NCBI GenBank assembly: GCA_022447855.1
Contig: JAKUTX010000001.1
Coordinates: 317,257-381,256 of the forward strand
Origin: UBA6927 sp022447855
Lineage (GTDB): Bacteria > Chloroflexota > Dehalococcoidia > Lucifugimonadales > UBA6927
DNA length: 64,000 bases
Direction of reading: 5' to 3'
Under the pieces are notes generated by a model. That model saw nothing but the letters and a program-made list of their open reading frames with translations, had not been told where the DNA came from and ran no database searches. Position numbers and translations under genes: made by a program. Shown here piece after piece: positions 35,410-45,865 of this stretch (its first letter is position 1; each line of letters opens with the position of its first letter).

Positions 35410-36528
35410 TTATTTAAAAAATCCCAACTTCTCATACTCATTCTTGACTACTGGACGAGCATCAACCTCAAGCCAATCTTCCAATAATTCTGAATAAATA
35501 CTCCTGAAATCAACATTGAATTTAAGATCCCCTTCCACCAATTGGTTACTTGAAAGAGATGGATATTCACTGTAATGTCCACCATTTACCGCATCACCTA
35601 TAACGAACGCAACTCCACCAGATCCATGGTCAGTCCCGTTTCCATTATCCTTAACCCGTCTACCAAATTCCGAAAACACAAAAAGTATTACATCATCACT
35701 CTTGTTTGCTTGTTTCATGTCTTCATAAAAATCATATATACCGCTACAAACATCAGTAAGCAAGCCCTCTTGAAGTGCAATTCCATTGGTATGGGCATCA
35801 AAACTACCATGTTGTGTATAACAAATCCTAGTTCCAATATCGGCTTGCAGTACCTGCGCAGCACCCTTAATCGACTTAGAAAATGAATCCGTTCGATATT
35901 CAACATTGGATGAATATTTTTCAGTAACTGTTCCTAAAATTTCAGTACCTTTTAATGCATTCAAACCCGTTTCAGTCAGATAATCCATTACGGGGCCACT
36001 TCCAATCGCTTGACTATAAATATCTTTGAATGCTTGTAATGCTTCAGTATGATTTTGAGAATTATCCATATGATTCATCAGACCATAGGAATCTAAATTA
36101 GTCACCGATGCCACTGGTGCCCCAGGGGACACAAGTGCACGAGGTAGCGCTGATGCAAAATTTACAGCTGCAACTACGTTATCCCTGTTCGGATACATCT
36201 GATTGATTGCATTCCCTAACCAACCCTCATTACCTACCTTAGTAGGTTCAGAAGTATGCCAGATGTCCATAGATCGAAAATGTGATCTGTTTGGATCTGG
36301 ATAACCTGTACCATGTATAATTGCAACCTTGCCATCATCAAACAATTCTTTGATAGGAGCCATAGATGGGTTCATTCCCAAGCCACCGCCTATTGGCAAA
36401 ACTTTTTCTTCAGTAATGCGAACATTGGGACGATTATCTAAATATTCTGAATTAGTATAAGGAATAATACAATTCAAATAATCATTTCCTCCTGAGAGTT
36501 GAACAACAACTATTTTCTTATCCCCCAT
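35410..36528 (-). CDS. DUF1501 family protein
   Basis: A 372-residue member of DUF1501, which has an alkaline-phosphatase/sulfatase-like fold. Seen motifs are VVVQLSGGNDYLN at the N-terminus, HGTGYPDPNRSHFRSMDIWHT, and FSEFGRRVKDNGNGTDHGSG near the C-terminus with likely metal ligands. Most family members begin with a Tat signal; this one starts directly with the core domain, so it appears cytoplasmic. It is last in a DUF1800-NHL-DUF1501 operon on the minus strand. Its biochemical role is unknown. AGGAG precedes the ATG. Confidence 0.9.
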   Translation of the reverse strand: MGDKKIVVVQLSGGNDYLNCIIPYTNSEYLDNRPNVRITEEKVLPIGGGLGMNPSMAPIKELFDDGKVAIIHGTGYPDPNRSHFRSMDIWHTSEPTKVGNEGWLGNAINQMYPNRDNVVAAVNFASALPRALVSPGAPVASVTNLDSYGLMNHMDNSQNHTEALQAFKDIYSQAIGSGPVMDYLTETGLNALKGTEILGTVTEKYSSNVEYRTDSFSKSIKGAAQVLQADIGTRICYTQHGSFDAHTNGIALQEGLLTDVCSGIYDFYEDMKQANKSDDVILFVFSEFGRRVKDNGNGTDHGSGGVAFVIGDAVNGGHYSEYPSLSSNQLVEGDLKFNVDFRSIYSELLEDWLEVDARPVVKNEYEKLGFFK

Positions 36529-36555
36529 AAAATTACTCCTAAAATATCTCTCTAA

Positions 36556-37563
36556 CTATATTCTTTCAAATATTTGAAATCTATGGCGTCCTGTTTCCAA
36601 AACATAAACCCTTTGTTCTTGATCAAGTGTCACTGCTACTGGATCCCAAAAATATGGTTCAATTCTAGCCGATAATTCATGTTGATCATCCGTTTTGGAA
36701 TCATACATCGGAACAAATGACTCCCTTGCTCGACGTTCATCATCTTGAGAAGACAAATATTCAACAGACCATGGATTTAAATCTGCGGCACCTCTATGAG
36801 AAAATAAATACAAGCCATCTGAATCAACTACCTGGAGTCTTTGATTCCCCCAATCGGCAACAAAAATGTTACCATTTTTATCAATTGCCATTCCAGATGG
36901 ACGGTCAAACTGCCCCTCACCATCACCTGATTCTCCAATTACTTTTAGAAATTCCCCATCTGCTGAAAATTTCTGGATTCGATCATTTCTCCAATCGGCG
37001 ATATAGATGTTTTTATCAGAATCTTCAGCAATCCCCCATGGCAAATTAAATTGTCCTACATCACTTCCTGAAGAACCCCATTGTCCTACAAATTTTCCAT
37101 CAACGGTATAGGTTTGAATTCGATTATTTTTTGAATCCACAATTATCAAATTCCCGTCTCTATATAACATCCCACTTGGTTGGTTAAATTGACCCTCCCG
37201 ATCTCCTTTAACACCCCAAAAACTGAGTGGATTGCCATCTCTATCAAATTTTGTAATTCTTTGGAGATATTCATCAGCCAAATATAAGTTTTCATCTTCA
37301 TCTAACACCGCAGCAGTAGGCCAAATCATTCCTCCAAGCTCAGATCCCCACGTACCAATCTGTCCAATAAAATCATGATCTGCAGTAACTAATTGGATCC
37401 CATTAGAGCCTTTTGTGCTAGCCTTACCACGACTAACAACAAAAATTGTTCCATCGGGTCTAATAACCATTGCTGTAGGAAGCGAAAACCCTCGCCCTCC
37501 AAAATCTGCACAGAATCCTACATTTGTTAAATATCTCAATTGTAGTTTAGTAGTTGTCATCAT
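36556..37563 (-). CDS. NHL-repeat beta-propeller protein
   Basis: A 335-residue protein made of about six NHL repeats, each with a pattern such as GQFNQPSGM...GNLIIVDSKNNRIQTYTVDG. It should fold as a six-bladed propeller for protein, RNA or ligand binding. It has no signal peptide and no extra domain. It lies between DUF1800 (6 bp upstream) and DUF1501 (27 bp downstream) and probably is a partner of one of them. The start may be 37563 or the adjacent in-frame ATG at 37560. Confidence 0.88.
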   Translation of the reverse strand: MMTTTKLQLRYLTNVGFCADFGGRGFSLPTAMVIRPDGTIFVVSRGKASTKGSNGIQLVTADHDFIGQIGTWGSELGGMIWPTAAVLDEDENLYLADEYLQRITKFDRDGNPLSFWGVKGDREGQFNQPSGMLYRDGNLIIVDSKNNRIQTYTVDGKFVGQWGSSGSDVGQFNLPWGIAEDSDKNIYIADWRNDRIQKFSADGEFLKVIGESGDGEGQFDRPSGMAIDKNGNIFVADWGNQRLQVVDSDGLYLFSHRGAADLNPWSVEYLSSQDDERRARESFVPMYDSKTDDQHELSARIEPYFWDPVAVTLDQEQRVYVLETGRHRFQIFERI

Positions 37564-37569
37564 GTATTC

Positions 37570-39018
37570 CTACACAGTTTGATATTCTTGTGTTGAAACA
37601 ATCAACTGAATAATTGAAACCGCAGCTTCATCAAATTTATATGATTTGTCGTCATTCTCCCAAGACAAATTAATAAATTTAGAGGCATATTTCTTCAAGC
37701 CTTTTCTAGTACTATCTAAAACATTCAATGGGCCCAAAACAATTAAGGAATAATCTACTAAATCATCTGAATTCATTTCAGGTGTTTGAGAAAATGATTT
37801 AATCCGATCAATAAGATCTCTAATACCTTTTTTGTTTGGATCTGACAAAATTCGACTAGCAAAATTAATTCGCTCAACATATGCTCCAGTATTAATCCAC
37901 TCAGCACCCCCTTGCCAACCTTCAACACTCGGAGGACGCAATAATCCTTGCCCCATATTTGCACAGGCAGCCTCGGCAGCAAAAAGTTCATTAGCAGGCA
38001 AATCTATAGGACCCGCTAATCTCATTGTTCCGACAACCATTTCCACAGGACTTTTGATTCTAGCAAAACGTGAAGAACTATCTTTAAAAAACTCCGATTC
38101 AAACATTGCTTTCAACATCTCTTTAACACTATGGTCGGAATCAAAATATGCTTGAACCATTAAATTGATTGCATCAGGATCCTTGGGAGCCTCATGAGGC
38201 CACTGAGGTACGGGAAACTCATCAGCTACAAAAAAATGATATAAATGTCTTGCCAAGTATCTTGCAGTAGCATCTTGTTCACAAATTATCCTCACGGCAT
38301 CCTCACCATTCCAATTACCCGTTTGTCCTAAAATGGTTTTCTCTCCATGATCATGGTCATCATCATCATATTCAAATTCCCAAGACATGTATCCGTAAGG
38401 CCTAGCAGTATTGTTCCGCATCCTAATCGACATGTATTCAGGATTCACTATTCTCCATCCCGTAAACGCTCTCGCAGTTTCTTTAATATCATCTTCAGTA
38501 TAATTCCCAACACCCATTGAAAATAATTCCAAAATCTCTCGGCCATAATTCTCATTAATATTTGCAGCATGGTTATCTTGATTATCAAGCCACATAATCA
38601 TTGCTGGATCTTTTGACAACTCAAGTAGTAGGTTGTCAAACCGACCCATTCCATGGGCTCTAAACATATCAATTTGATTAATACCAACTTTATTTTGTAT
38701 AAGTTTATGAACCGCAGTAGCAAATAATCGATGCCAAAATACACACATCTTCTCTCTCAACGGTGTATCTGTCATGACTAATCGATACATCCAGTAGGCT
38801 CCACCACTAGATCTCAAATCTGATAACTCAACGTGGTACCTACGTATCAAATCTTCAGGAATTTCATCTTTAATAGATGGATTTAACAGCTGATGTAATG
38901 TCTCTTCAAAGCCTTGTTCAACTGCACGATCGAATTCTATAGGAGTAGATCCAAACGCGGCACGTCTTAGTAAATGAGCTACTAAACTTGCATCATGGTT
39001 TACATTTGTTATTGTCAT
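37570..39018 (-). CDS. DUF1800 family protein
   Basis: A 482-residue protein with the DUF1800 features LLRRAAFGSTP, REKMCVFWHRLFAT, NENYGREILELFSMGVGNYTEDDIKETARAFTGW, and PSVEGWQGG. DUF1800 genes are commonly paired with DUF1501 genes in Planctomycetota, Bacteroidota and Chloroflexota, and the pair's function is unsettled. The usual signal peptide is absent here. It is the first gene of the DUF1800-NHL-DUF1501 unit. A TATAAT on the minus strand (39046-39051) is a likely -10. Confidence 0.9.
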   Translation of the reverse strand: MTITNVNHDASLVAHLLRRAAFGSTPIEFDRAVEQGFEETLHQLLNPSIKDEIPEDLIRRYHVELSDLRSSGGAYWMYRLVMTDTPLREKMCVFWHRLFATAVHKLIQNKVGINQIDMFRAHGMGRFDNLLLELSKDPAMIMWLDNQDNHAANINENYGREILELFSMGVGNYTEDDIKETARAFTGWRIVNPEYMSIRMRNNTARPYGYMSWEFEYDDDDHDHGEKTILGQTGNWNGEDAVRIICEQDATARYLARHLYHFFVADEFPVPQWPHEAPKDPDAINLMVQAYFDSDHSVKEMLKAMFESEFFKDSSSRFARIKSPVEMVVGTMRLAGPIDLPANELFAAEAACANMGQGLLRPPSVEGWQGGAEWINTGAYVERINFASRILSDPNKKGIRDLIDRIKSFSQTPEMNSDDLVDYSLIVLGPLNVLDSTRKGLKKYASKFINLSWENDDKSYKFDEAAVSIIQLIVSTQEYQTV

Positions 39019-39045
39019 TTGATACCCCGAATTCTAATTGAGCGC

Positions 39046-39051
39046 ATTATA
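39046..39051 (-). promoter_or_regulatory. putative -10 element for the DUF1800 operon
   Basis: A perfect TATAAT on the minus strand lies 28 bp upstream of the DUF1800 start. The -35 region at 17 bp is poor (TGGATT). Confidence 0.3.
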
Positions 39052-39129
39052 CTTTTTTCGTTAAAAAAAATCCATTACCTCGCCCTCAATCACACAACTA
39101 TTCTAAAAATTTCCTCACTTTAAAACTTA

Positions 39130-39138
39130 TGCTATATT
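39130..39138 (+). promoter_or_regulatory. putative extended -10 promoter of the enolase-superfamily gene
   Basis: TGCTATATT is an extended -10 (TGnTATATT) located 31 bp upstream of the ATG. The -35 region is weak (TTTCCT). Confidence 0.35.
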
Positions 39139-39169
39139 CACAGAAAGTTTCTCAATAAAAGGAAAATTT

Positions 39170-40378
39170 ATGAATTCTGAAAAAATTTCTCAAATCAGTG
39201 TTACTCAAGTCCCTACATTTTACAGACAGGAAATCGGTAAAAACTCAATGCGTGACAATATTGGCCTTTCTAAAACAGAATGGATTTTAAGAGCCAAAAC
39301 CGATGCGGGAAATGAAGGAATTGTAAATGCTGCGCGTTTTATGAACCAACCTCACAACAGTCTAGAAAAATTGAGGGACACCCTTAAAGAAATTTTTCTG
39401 GGATTCGATGTGAAAGATTTCTTTACAACTGATGCAAACGGAAAAGTAACCTGTCCAAATAAGAGAGTTGAAAAAGCATTTAGCCAGCCTCAAAACGGAT
39501 GGATGAGTATCCTGGCATCGGATTTACTAGGTAGAAACAAGAACATCCCTGCAACTTTATTATTTAACCAGCAACCGAAAAAAGAAATTTCTGCTTACGA
39601 TACTACTCTATATTTCCATGACCAATTATATCCCTCAAAAGGTGTTTCAAAACTAGTAGAAGAGGCAACTTCATCTGTAAAGCACGGTTACACAGAGATG
39701 AAAATTAAAGTAGGGAGACCAGGGAAATGGATGTTACCAATGGATGGTTTGAAAAGAGATATAGAAGTAGTTTCACAAATTAGGAAGGCAGTGGGCAAAA
39801 ATATTAAAATAATGGTCGACGCAAATTTTGGATATGACAATAGATTAGATTTGCTAGAGACTTTTATCCAAGAAACAGCTCATTGCAACTTGTTTTGGCT
39901 AGAGGAAATGGTGACACAAAATGTTGAGGATTACAAAAAACTCCGATCAATTCTGGAGAAGATAGGCAGTTCTACTATGCTTGTATGTGGCGAAGTAGAT
40001 AGACAACCAATAAGCCCAATATTTGAAGAACTAATAAAAAATAATTTGATTGACGGTTACCAACCAGATATTTTAGGTGAAGGATTTACAAATTGGTTAA
40101 AGATTGAAGCAAGACTTAAAGAAACAAAGGTAAGGTCGATACCTCACTGCTTTGGAAATGGAAATTTCGGAACTCGTGCTAACATAATTTTTGGATCAAT
40201 ATCAGAAAATTTTGTTTCGGTAGAAGATGAAAGATACTTACCAAATATTTTTTTAAAGGACTCATTCAAATTCGAAAATGGAAAGCATATCCTTGGAAAT
40301 TTCATAGGGCTAGGCTTAACAATCAACGAAGAAATATTTGAATCTCAATATTCTGAAAATGAAATTATAATTACTTAG
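39170..40378 (+). CDS. enolase-superfamily enzyme (mandelate racemase/muconate lactonizing group)
   Basis: A 402-residue acid-sugar dehydratase or racemase-type protein. The KxK general base is Lys178-Ile-Lys180. The metal ligands are likely Asp217 (VDANFGY), Glu245 or Glu246 (LEEMV) and Glu275 (CGEVD). His326 (IPHCFGNG) is the likely second acid/base. The pattern fits the mandelate-racemase-type subgroups. SAR202 genomes are known to carry many such paralogues, thought to degrade recalcitrant organic acids. AAAGGA precedes the ATG. It is convergent with the tRNA-Ala gene, 12 bp away. Confidence 0.87.
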   Translation: MNSEKISQISVTQVPTFYRQEIGKNSMRDNIGLSKTEWILRAKTDAGNEGIVNAARFMNQPHNSLEKLRDTLKEIFLGFDVKDFFTTDANGKVTCPNKRVEKAFSQPQNGWMSILASDLLGRNKNIPATLLFNQQPKKEISAYDTTLYFHDQLYPSKGVSKLVEEATSSVKHGYTEMKIKVGRPGKWMLPMDGLKRDIEVVSQIRKAVGKNIKIMVDANFGYDNRLDLLETFIQETAHCNLFWLEEMVTQNVEDYKKLRSILEKIGSSTMLVCGEVDRQPISPIFEELIKNNLIDGYQPDILGEGFTNWLKIEARLKETKVRSIPHCFGNGNFGTRANIIFGSISENFVSVEDERYLPNIFLKDSFKFENGKHILGNFIGLGLTINEEIFESQYSENEIIIT

Positions 40379-40390
40379 GAATACTAAACA

Positions 40391-40466
40391 TGGTGGAGCT
40401 GAGGAGGCTCGAACTCCTGACCCCCTGCTTGCAAAGCAGGTGCTCTCCCAACTGAGCTACAGCCCC
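40391..40466 (-). tRNA. tRNA-Ala(TGC)
   Basis: A complete 76-nt tRNA on the minus strand. The acceptor stem (GGGGCTG with CAGCTCC, one G-U), the anticodon stem with loop TTTGCAA (anticodon TGC), the T-loop TTCGAGC, and an encoded CCA end are all visible. It follows the 16S gene, the usual place of tRNA-Ala in an rRNA operon, but no 23S gene follows. Confidence 0.97.
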
Positions 40467-40489
40467 ACGGAATTGATCATCCAAAATGA

Positions 40490-40522
40490 CACTTTAACAA
40501 CTGTATAGTGGAAAGAAACGTC
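40490..40522 (-). repeat. 3' arm of the 16S processing stem
   Basis: This 33-nt segment is the inverted copy of 42211-42243. Of 33 positions, 31 pair canonically and one more can form G-U. It lies between tRNA-Ala and the 16S 3' end, so the two arms would form the long RNase III-type stem enclosing 16S alone. Confidence 0.75.
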
Positions 40523-40676
40523 TAAAAGTTTAAATTTCCTGAAAATTAATATCAGGTGCTCGACGAGCTTTCTCAGGGAAGTACCTCATCTCTTCCAGCG
40601 AGCTCCACCCATAGTGATAGGCTCATGCTCCAGCTTTTCAAGTAGAAATACAACACTCATCGATAGACCTGGGAGT

Positions 40677-40693
40677 GGTTCCTTTCGGAACTT
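40677..40693 (-). other. stem-loop in the 16S-tRNA spacer
   Basis: Just past the 16S 3' end the transcript can form a short hairpin with GTTCC and GGAAC arms and a GAAA tetraloop. No other motif is seen in the 180-nt spacer apart from the processing stem. Confidence 0.35.
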
Positions 40694-40701
40694 TCTCTCC
40701 C

Positions 40702-42210
<1,509 letters not shown>

Positions 42211-42243
42211 GACGTTTCTTACCACTATACAATTGTTAAAGTG
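42211..42243 (-). repeat. 5' arm of the 16S processing stem
   Basis: The upstream partner of 40490-40522, directly abutting the mature 16S 5' end. A further imperfect hairpin (arms near 42250-42258 and 42265-42274) lies in the leader. Confidence 0.75.
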
Positions 42244-42286
42244 CAAGCACCCATTAGACCAAAATCTAATTGGGCGCCGACTGATA

Positions 42287-42315
42287 ATATTATAGTAGTC
42301 GAATAATCATGTCAA
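42287..42315 (-). promoter_or_regulatory. rRNA promoter
   Basis: On the minus strand a perfect TTGACA (42310-42315) precedes TAATAT (42287-42292) at 17 bp or TATAAT (42289-42294) at 15 bp. The 16S 5' end is about 75 nt downstream. This is the strongest -35 in the window with that of thrC. Confidence 0.65.
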
Positions 42316-42363
42316 CACATACAAAGATGTACATACGCTGCTTAGATAGAGAACCAAAAAGAA

Positions 42364-43281
42364 TTATTTGAAGTCGTTAAAGATTTCTTTCATATACATT
42401 AGCGACTTTAAATCTTTAGTAATGAAATCTCCGTCTGTTGCACCCTCTATGGCTAAGTATCCATTAAAATCAGCATCTATCATTGCTCCTATGGCATATC
42501 TATAGTCTATATCACCATCTGGCAAGGGACACCTCACAAAATATGAATGGCCTAACTCAGGAACATGAATCCTTTGAAGATTCTTACAATGCCAATATTT
42601 CGAATAAGGAGCTAATGCCACTATACAATCTTCAATATTCTCTTCAGGAATGTCATAATTCCACAAAACATTTCCTAAATCCGGATTGAGAAACACATTT
42701 TTACTCTCAACCATGTTCAAGAAATGCAATGCCGACCAAGAATTATCAATTATTGAATTTTGATGAACTTCTAATGTTAGAATTATTCCGACCTTTGAAG
42801 CATCTTCCCCAATAGTTGTAATCGATGCAGCCAATCTCTCAAAATCTTCATGGGATGCATCCCTACTGGATCCATGAGGATTTTTACCACCTCTCTCTGA
42901 CACAACACCAATTTTCCGAGATTGAATAGTAGCAGTAGTATTTATGACACTCACTTTGAGAACCGAACCAATCTCTATCATTGTTTCTAACCGACTAAGA
43001 TTTCTGTCAGCATTTTTTGGCAATGCTAATCCTCCACCTCCACGAAGAGCAATACAAGGCAATCCAAATCCTTCTAATAATTTTTGAAGTTCTGATGCTT
43101 CATCCTTGGCTTCACTAATATCATCCGAAAAATAGTCCAATCCCAACTCAATTCCATCAAAACCCATTCCGGACACTTTTTCCAAAAATGAATTAAGTGC
43201 ATTACCTGCTGGCAAATTCCGCCACCCCTGTCTATTAAATGGATAATATGCGCTGCGTCGAAAAGCATATACGTATTTCAT
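42364..43281 (-). CDS. sugar phosphate isomerase/epimerase-type TIM-barrel protein
   Basis: A 305-residue protein of the AP-endonuclease-2/xylose isomerase-like fold. The motif GFDGIELGLDYF, the mid-barrel LTLEVHQNSIID, FLNPDLGNVLWN, the HCKN strand and the C-terminal GYLAIEGA give the metal-binding Glu, Asp and His set. The substrate is unknown; relatives act on sugar phosphates, inosose or hydroxy acids. GGAGGA precedes the ATG. It is 17 bp downstream of the L-2-hydroxyglutarate oxidase gene, probably in the same operon. Confidence 0.87.
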   Translation of the reverse strand: MKYVYAFRRSAYYPFNRQGWRNLPAGNALNSFLEKVSGMGFDGIELGLDYFSDDISEAKDEASELQKLLEGFGLPCIALRGGGGLALPKNADRNLSRLETMIEIGSVLKVSVINTTATIQSRKIGVVSERGGKNPHGSSRDASHEDFERLAASITTIGEDASKVGIILTLEVHQNSIIDNSWSALHFLNMVESKNVFLNPDLGNVLWNYDIPEENIEDCIVALAPYSKYWHCKNLQRIHVPELGHSYFVRCPLPDGDIDYRYAIGAMIDADFNGYLAIEGATDGDFITKDLKSLMYMKEIFNDFK

Positions 43282-43298
43282 ACAATCCTCCGTAAATG

Positions 43299-44516
43299 TT
43301 AATTCGTGATTGAAAAGTTCTTTTTAATCATCTCCACAATATGTGCACCAATTAGTAAAGAACAAGTTGCAGCAGGAGATGGAGCACTAACTACATGAAT
43401 GGCATTCTTTGTTTGTACAATACTAAAATCTTGCAAAATATTACCTGATGAATCAACTGCTTGAGCACGTACTCCAGCACCTGGAGACGTTAAATCACTC
43501 TTCGTAATCGAAGGGATCAATTTCTGTACTGATTTCAAAAAAACTTGTTTACTTAAAGATCTATACATTTCAGAAACTCCTGAACGGAAATTCCGCCTAC
43601 TCATTTTCCAAAACCCAGAAAATGAAAGAGTCTCAAAAAACTCCTTGAACTGAAAATCACTTTTCCGATACCCTTCTCTACGAAATGCCATCACAGCACT
43701 AGGGCCTGCTTCAACAGCACCATCAATCCTACGAGTCAAGTGCACCCCTAAAAATGGCATTTTTGGATCTGGAACTGGATAAATTAAACCATTAACCTTC
43801 ATAGAACTTTCTGGGTTAATAAGAAAATATTCGCCTCGAAAAGGTATAATACGCACATCTAATTTTTCACCCATCATTTCTGCAATTTTATCCGCATAAA
43901 GTCCTGCACAATTAACAATATGTTTTGCAGAAAAGTCTCCCTTGCTAGATTCAATAATTATTTTTTCAGATGACCTATAAATATCATTTACATTCGCATC
44001 TAAAACAATTTCCCCGCCCAAATTTTTAAAATCTTCTGCATAAGATTGAGTGACTACTTTATAATCAATTATTCCAGTATTAGGAGAAAAGATACCTCTA
44101 ATTCCTGCGGAATGAGGCTCAATGCTTCTTATCTCATCCTTGTCCACCATTCTAAGTCCATCAACTCCATTTTCTGATCCTCTTCGAAATAATTCATCTA
44201 ATGCTGAAAGCTCCGATTTATCAGTCGCTATAATTAATTTTCCTACCATTTCAAATGGAATTTCTTTGACTTCACAATAATTGCGCAATGACTTGGAACC
44301 CGAATAACAAAAGGATGCTTTTTGGGATCCCGGAGCATAATATATCCCTGCATGTATAACCCCACTATTATGGCCAGTTTGATGTGAAGCTATTTTTTGT
44401 TCTTTCTCCAAAACTACTACTGAAACGTTAGGAATTTCAGAAGAAATTTTCATCGCAACTGAAAGACCAATAATTCCAGCCCCAATAATTGCAAAATCAA
44501 AAGTCTTTGACTCCAT
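43299..44516 (-). CDS. lhgO: L-2-hydroxyglutarate oxidase (LhgO family)
   Basis: FAD enzyme that oxidises L-2-hydroxyglutarate to 2-oxoglutarate, passing electrons to quinone or oxygen. The 405-residue protein has the FAD-binding GAGIIGLS at the N-terminus, the family-specific SHQTGHNSGVIHAGIYY, NCAGLYADKIA, VPDPKMPFLGVHLTRRIDG, and a C-terminal segment with the FAD-binding loop. The sequence matches LhgO rather than glycerol-3-phosphate dehydrogenase. AGGAG lies upstream of the ATG. It is divergent from an aminotransferase gene. Confidence 0.9.
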   Translation of the reverse strand: MESKTFDFAIIGAGIIGLSVAMKISSEIPNVSVVVLEKEQKIASHQTGHNSGVIHAGIYYAPGSQKASFCYSGSKSLRNYCEVKEIPFEMVGKLIIATDKSELSALDELFRRGSENGVDGLRMVDKDEIRSIEPHSAGIRGIFSPNTGIIDYKVVTQSYAEDFKNLGGEIVLDANVNDIYRSSEKIIIESSKGDFSAKHIVNCAGLYADKIAEMMGEKLDVRIIPFRGEYFLINPESSMKVNGLIYPVPDPKMPFLGVHLTRRIDGAVEAGPSAVMAFRREGYRKSDFQFKEFFETLSFSGFWKMSRRNFRSGVSEMYRSLSKQVFLKSVQKLIPSITKSDLTSPGAGVRAQAVDSSGNILQDFSIVQTKNAIHVVSAPSPAATCSLLIGAHIVEMIKKNFSITN

Positions 44517-44600
44517 TTAAAAACATACTCCTAGAAAATCAATATACTAATGACATAGAATTTTCGCACAACTATATCATAGAGTTTCGGAAGATTTTTC

Positions 44601-44629
44601 TTGTAATATTATTAAAAAGCTAATAAACT
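44601..44629 (+). promoter_or_regulatory. putative promoter of the aminotransferase gene
   Basis: TTGTAA (44601-44606) and TAAACT (44624-44629) with a 17-bp spacer lie 39 bp before the ATG at 44668. Confidence 0.35.
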
Positions 44630-44667
44630 GCTTTTATTCCGAAATGATCACTTTTAGGAGCAAAATA

Positions 44668-45861
44668 ATGCCAATCAATTACGAAAATCTTTTCTCACAA
44701 TCAGCACCAGAAGGAATTGAAGATGGCGCAGTCAAAAGAGGAAAATACGATTTTGCGGTCGCCTATCCAGATCCAGAAACATTACCTCTAGATGACTTGG
44801 TGGAATCACTATCTAACGGCCTAAAAGAAGAAGGTAAAGACCTTGCAGTTTATCCAAATCATCAAGGATATGTACCTTTGCGCGAATTTGTTGCCCAAAA
44901 GCTCGCTAAGGACAGAGATATAAATGTCGGAATCGATCAAATACTTCTCGGAGATGGCTCTGGGCAGCCAATCCATATGATTTGCGAAGCATTATTAGAT
45001 CCAGGAGATGTAGTGCTGACTGAAGATTGGGTATATTCAGGCACACTTAATCAACTTCGTCGAAGGCAAGCAGATATCAGAGGAGTCCAATGTGATGAAG
45101 ATGGAATGATTCCAGAAGATATTGAAAATCAAATTACCAAATCGGTTTCAGAAGGTAAAAAGGTAAAATTCATTTATACAATCCCCACATTTCAAAACCC
45201 GCAGGGATGGGTAATGACTGAAGACAGAAGAAAATCTTTGATAAAGATAGCTCAAAAAAACAACATTTTGATTTTAGAAGATGATTGTTATGTTGATCTT
45301 CGTTTTTCTGGCGACCCGGTTCCTACAATTCATGCTCTGGACGATTCAGGAATTGTAATGTACGTTGGATCTTTCTCTAAAGTAATCGCACCTGGAATGC
45401 GCCTTGGATATCTTACTGCACCTGAACCAATTCTTAAAAAAGCCCGCGCAGTTAAGAGTGGTGGTGGAGTAAACCAATTTGCTGCGCTAGCTGTCCATAG
45501 GTTCTCAGTTGACCATCTAGATGATCATGTTGACACAATTAATGAAACTTTCCGTGAAAAACGTGACGCAATGGTTGCTGCTCTGGGAGAAAATTTTGGT
45601 TCTGTTGCAAAATGGAGCGCACCTGAAGGTGGTTTGTTCTGTTGGGTAGAATTAAACGACCAAAATGCTGATGTTAAGTCTGTCCAACAATCTATCCTTG
45701 AGAACTTCGATGTAGGCTACCATCCAGGATCAAATTTCTCACCTTCAGGCAAAGGTGGCGAAAACAAATTTCGACTTTGCTTTGGATATAATTCCCCTCA
45801 AGAAATCCATGAAGGCGTAGCTATGCTAGCAAAAGCGTTTGAAAACGAAGGAATAATTTAA
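44668..45861 (+). CDS. PLP-dependent aminotransferase, class I/II (LysN/MocR-like)
   Basis: Fold-type I aminotransferase of 397 residues. Characteristic pieces are DGSGQPIHMICEALLDPGDVVLTE, IPTFQNPQGWVMTEDRR, ILEDDCYVDLRF and the PLP-binding Lys in GSFSKVIAPGMRLGY, close to 2-aminoadipate and aromatic/branched-chain aminotransferases. The ATG at 44668 is favoured by AGGAG at 7 nt; an in-frame ATG at 44644 overlaps the SD. The exact amino donor is unknown. It ends 4 bp from the convergent LON-domain gene. Confidence 0.9.
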   Translation: MPINYENLFSQSAPEGIEDGAVKRGKYDFAVAYPDPETLPLDDLVESLSNGLKEEGKDLAVYPNHQGYVPLREFVAQKLAKDRDINVGIDQILLGDGSGQPIHMICEALLDPGDVVLTEDWVYSGTLNQLRRRQADIRGVQCDEDGMIPEDIENQITKSVSEGKKVKFIYTIPTFQNPQGWVMTEDRRKSLIKIAQKNNILILEDDCYVDLRFSGDPVPTIHALDDSGIVMYVGSFSKVIAPGMRLGYLTAPEPILKKARAVKSGGGVNQFAALAVHRFSVDHLDDHVDTINETFREKRDAMVAALGENFGSVAKWSAPEGGLFCWVELNDQNADVKSVQQSILENFDVGYHPGSNFSPSGKGGENKFRLCFGYNSPQEIHEGVAMLAKAFENEGII

Positions 45862-45865
45862 ACTT

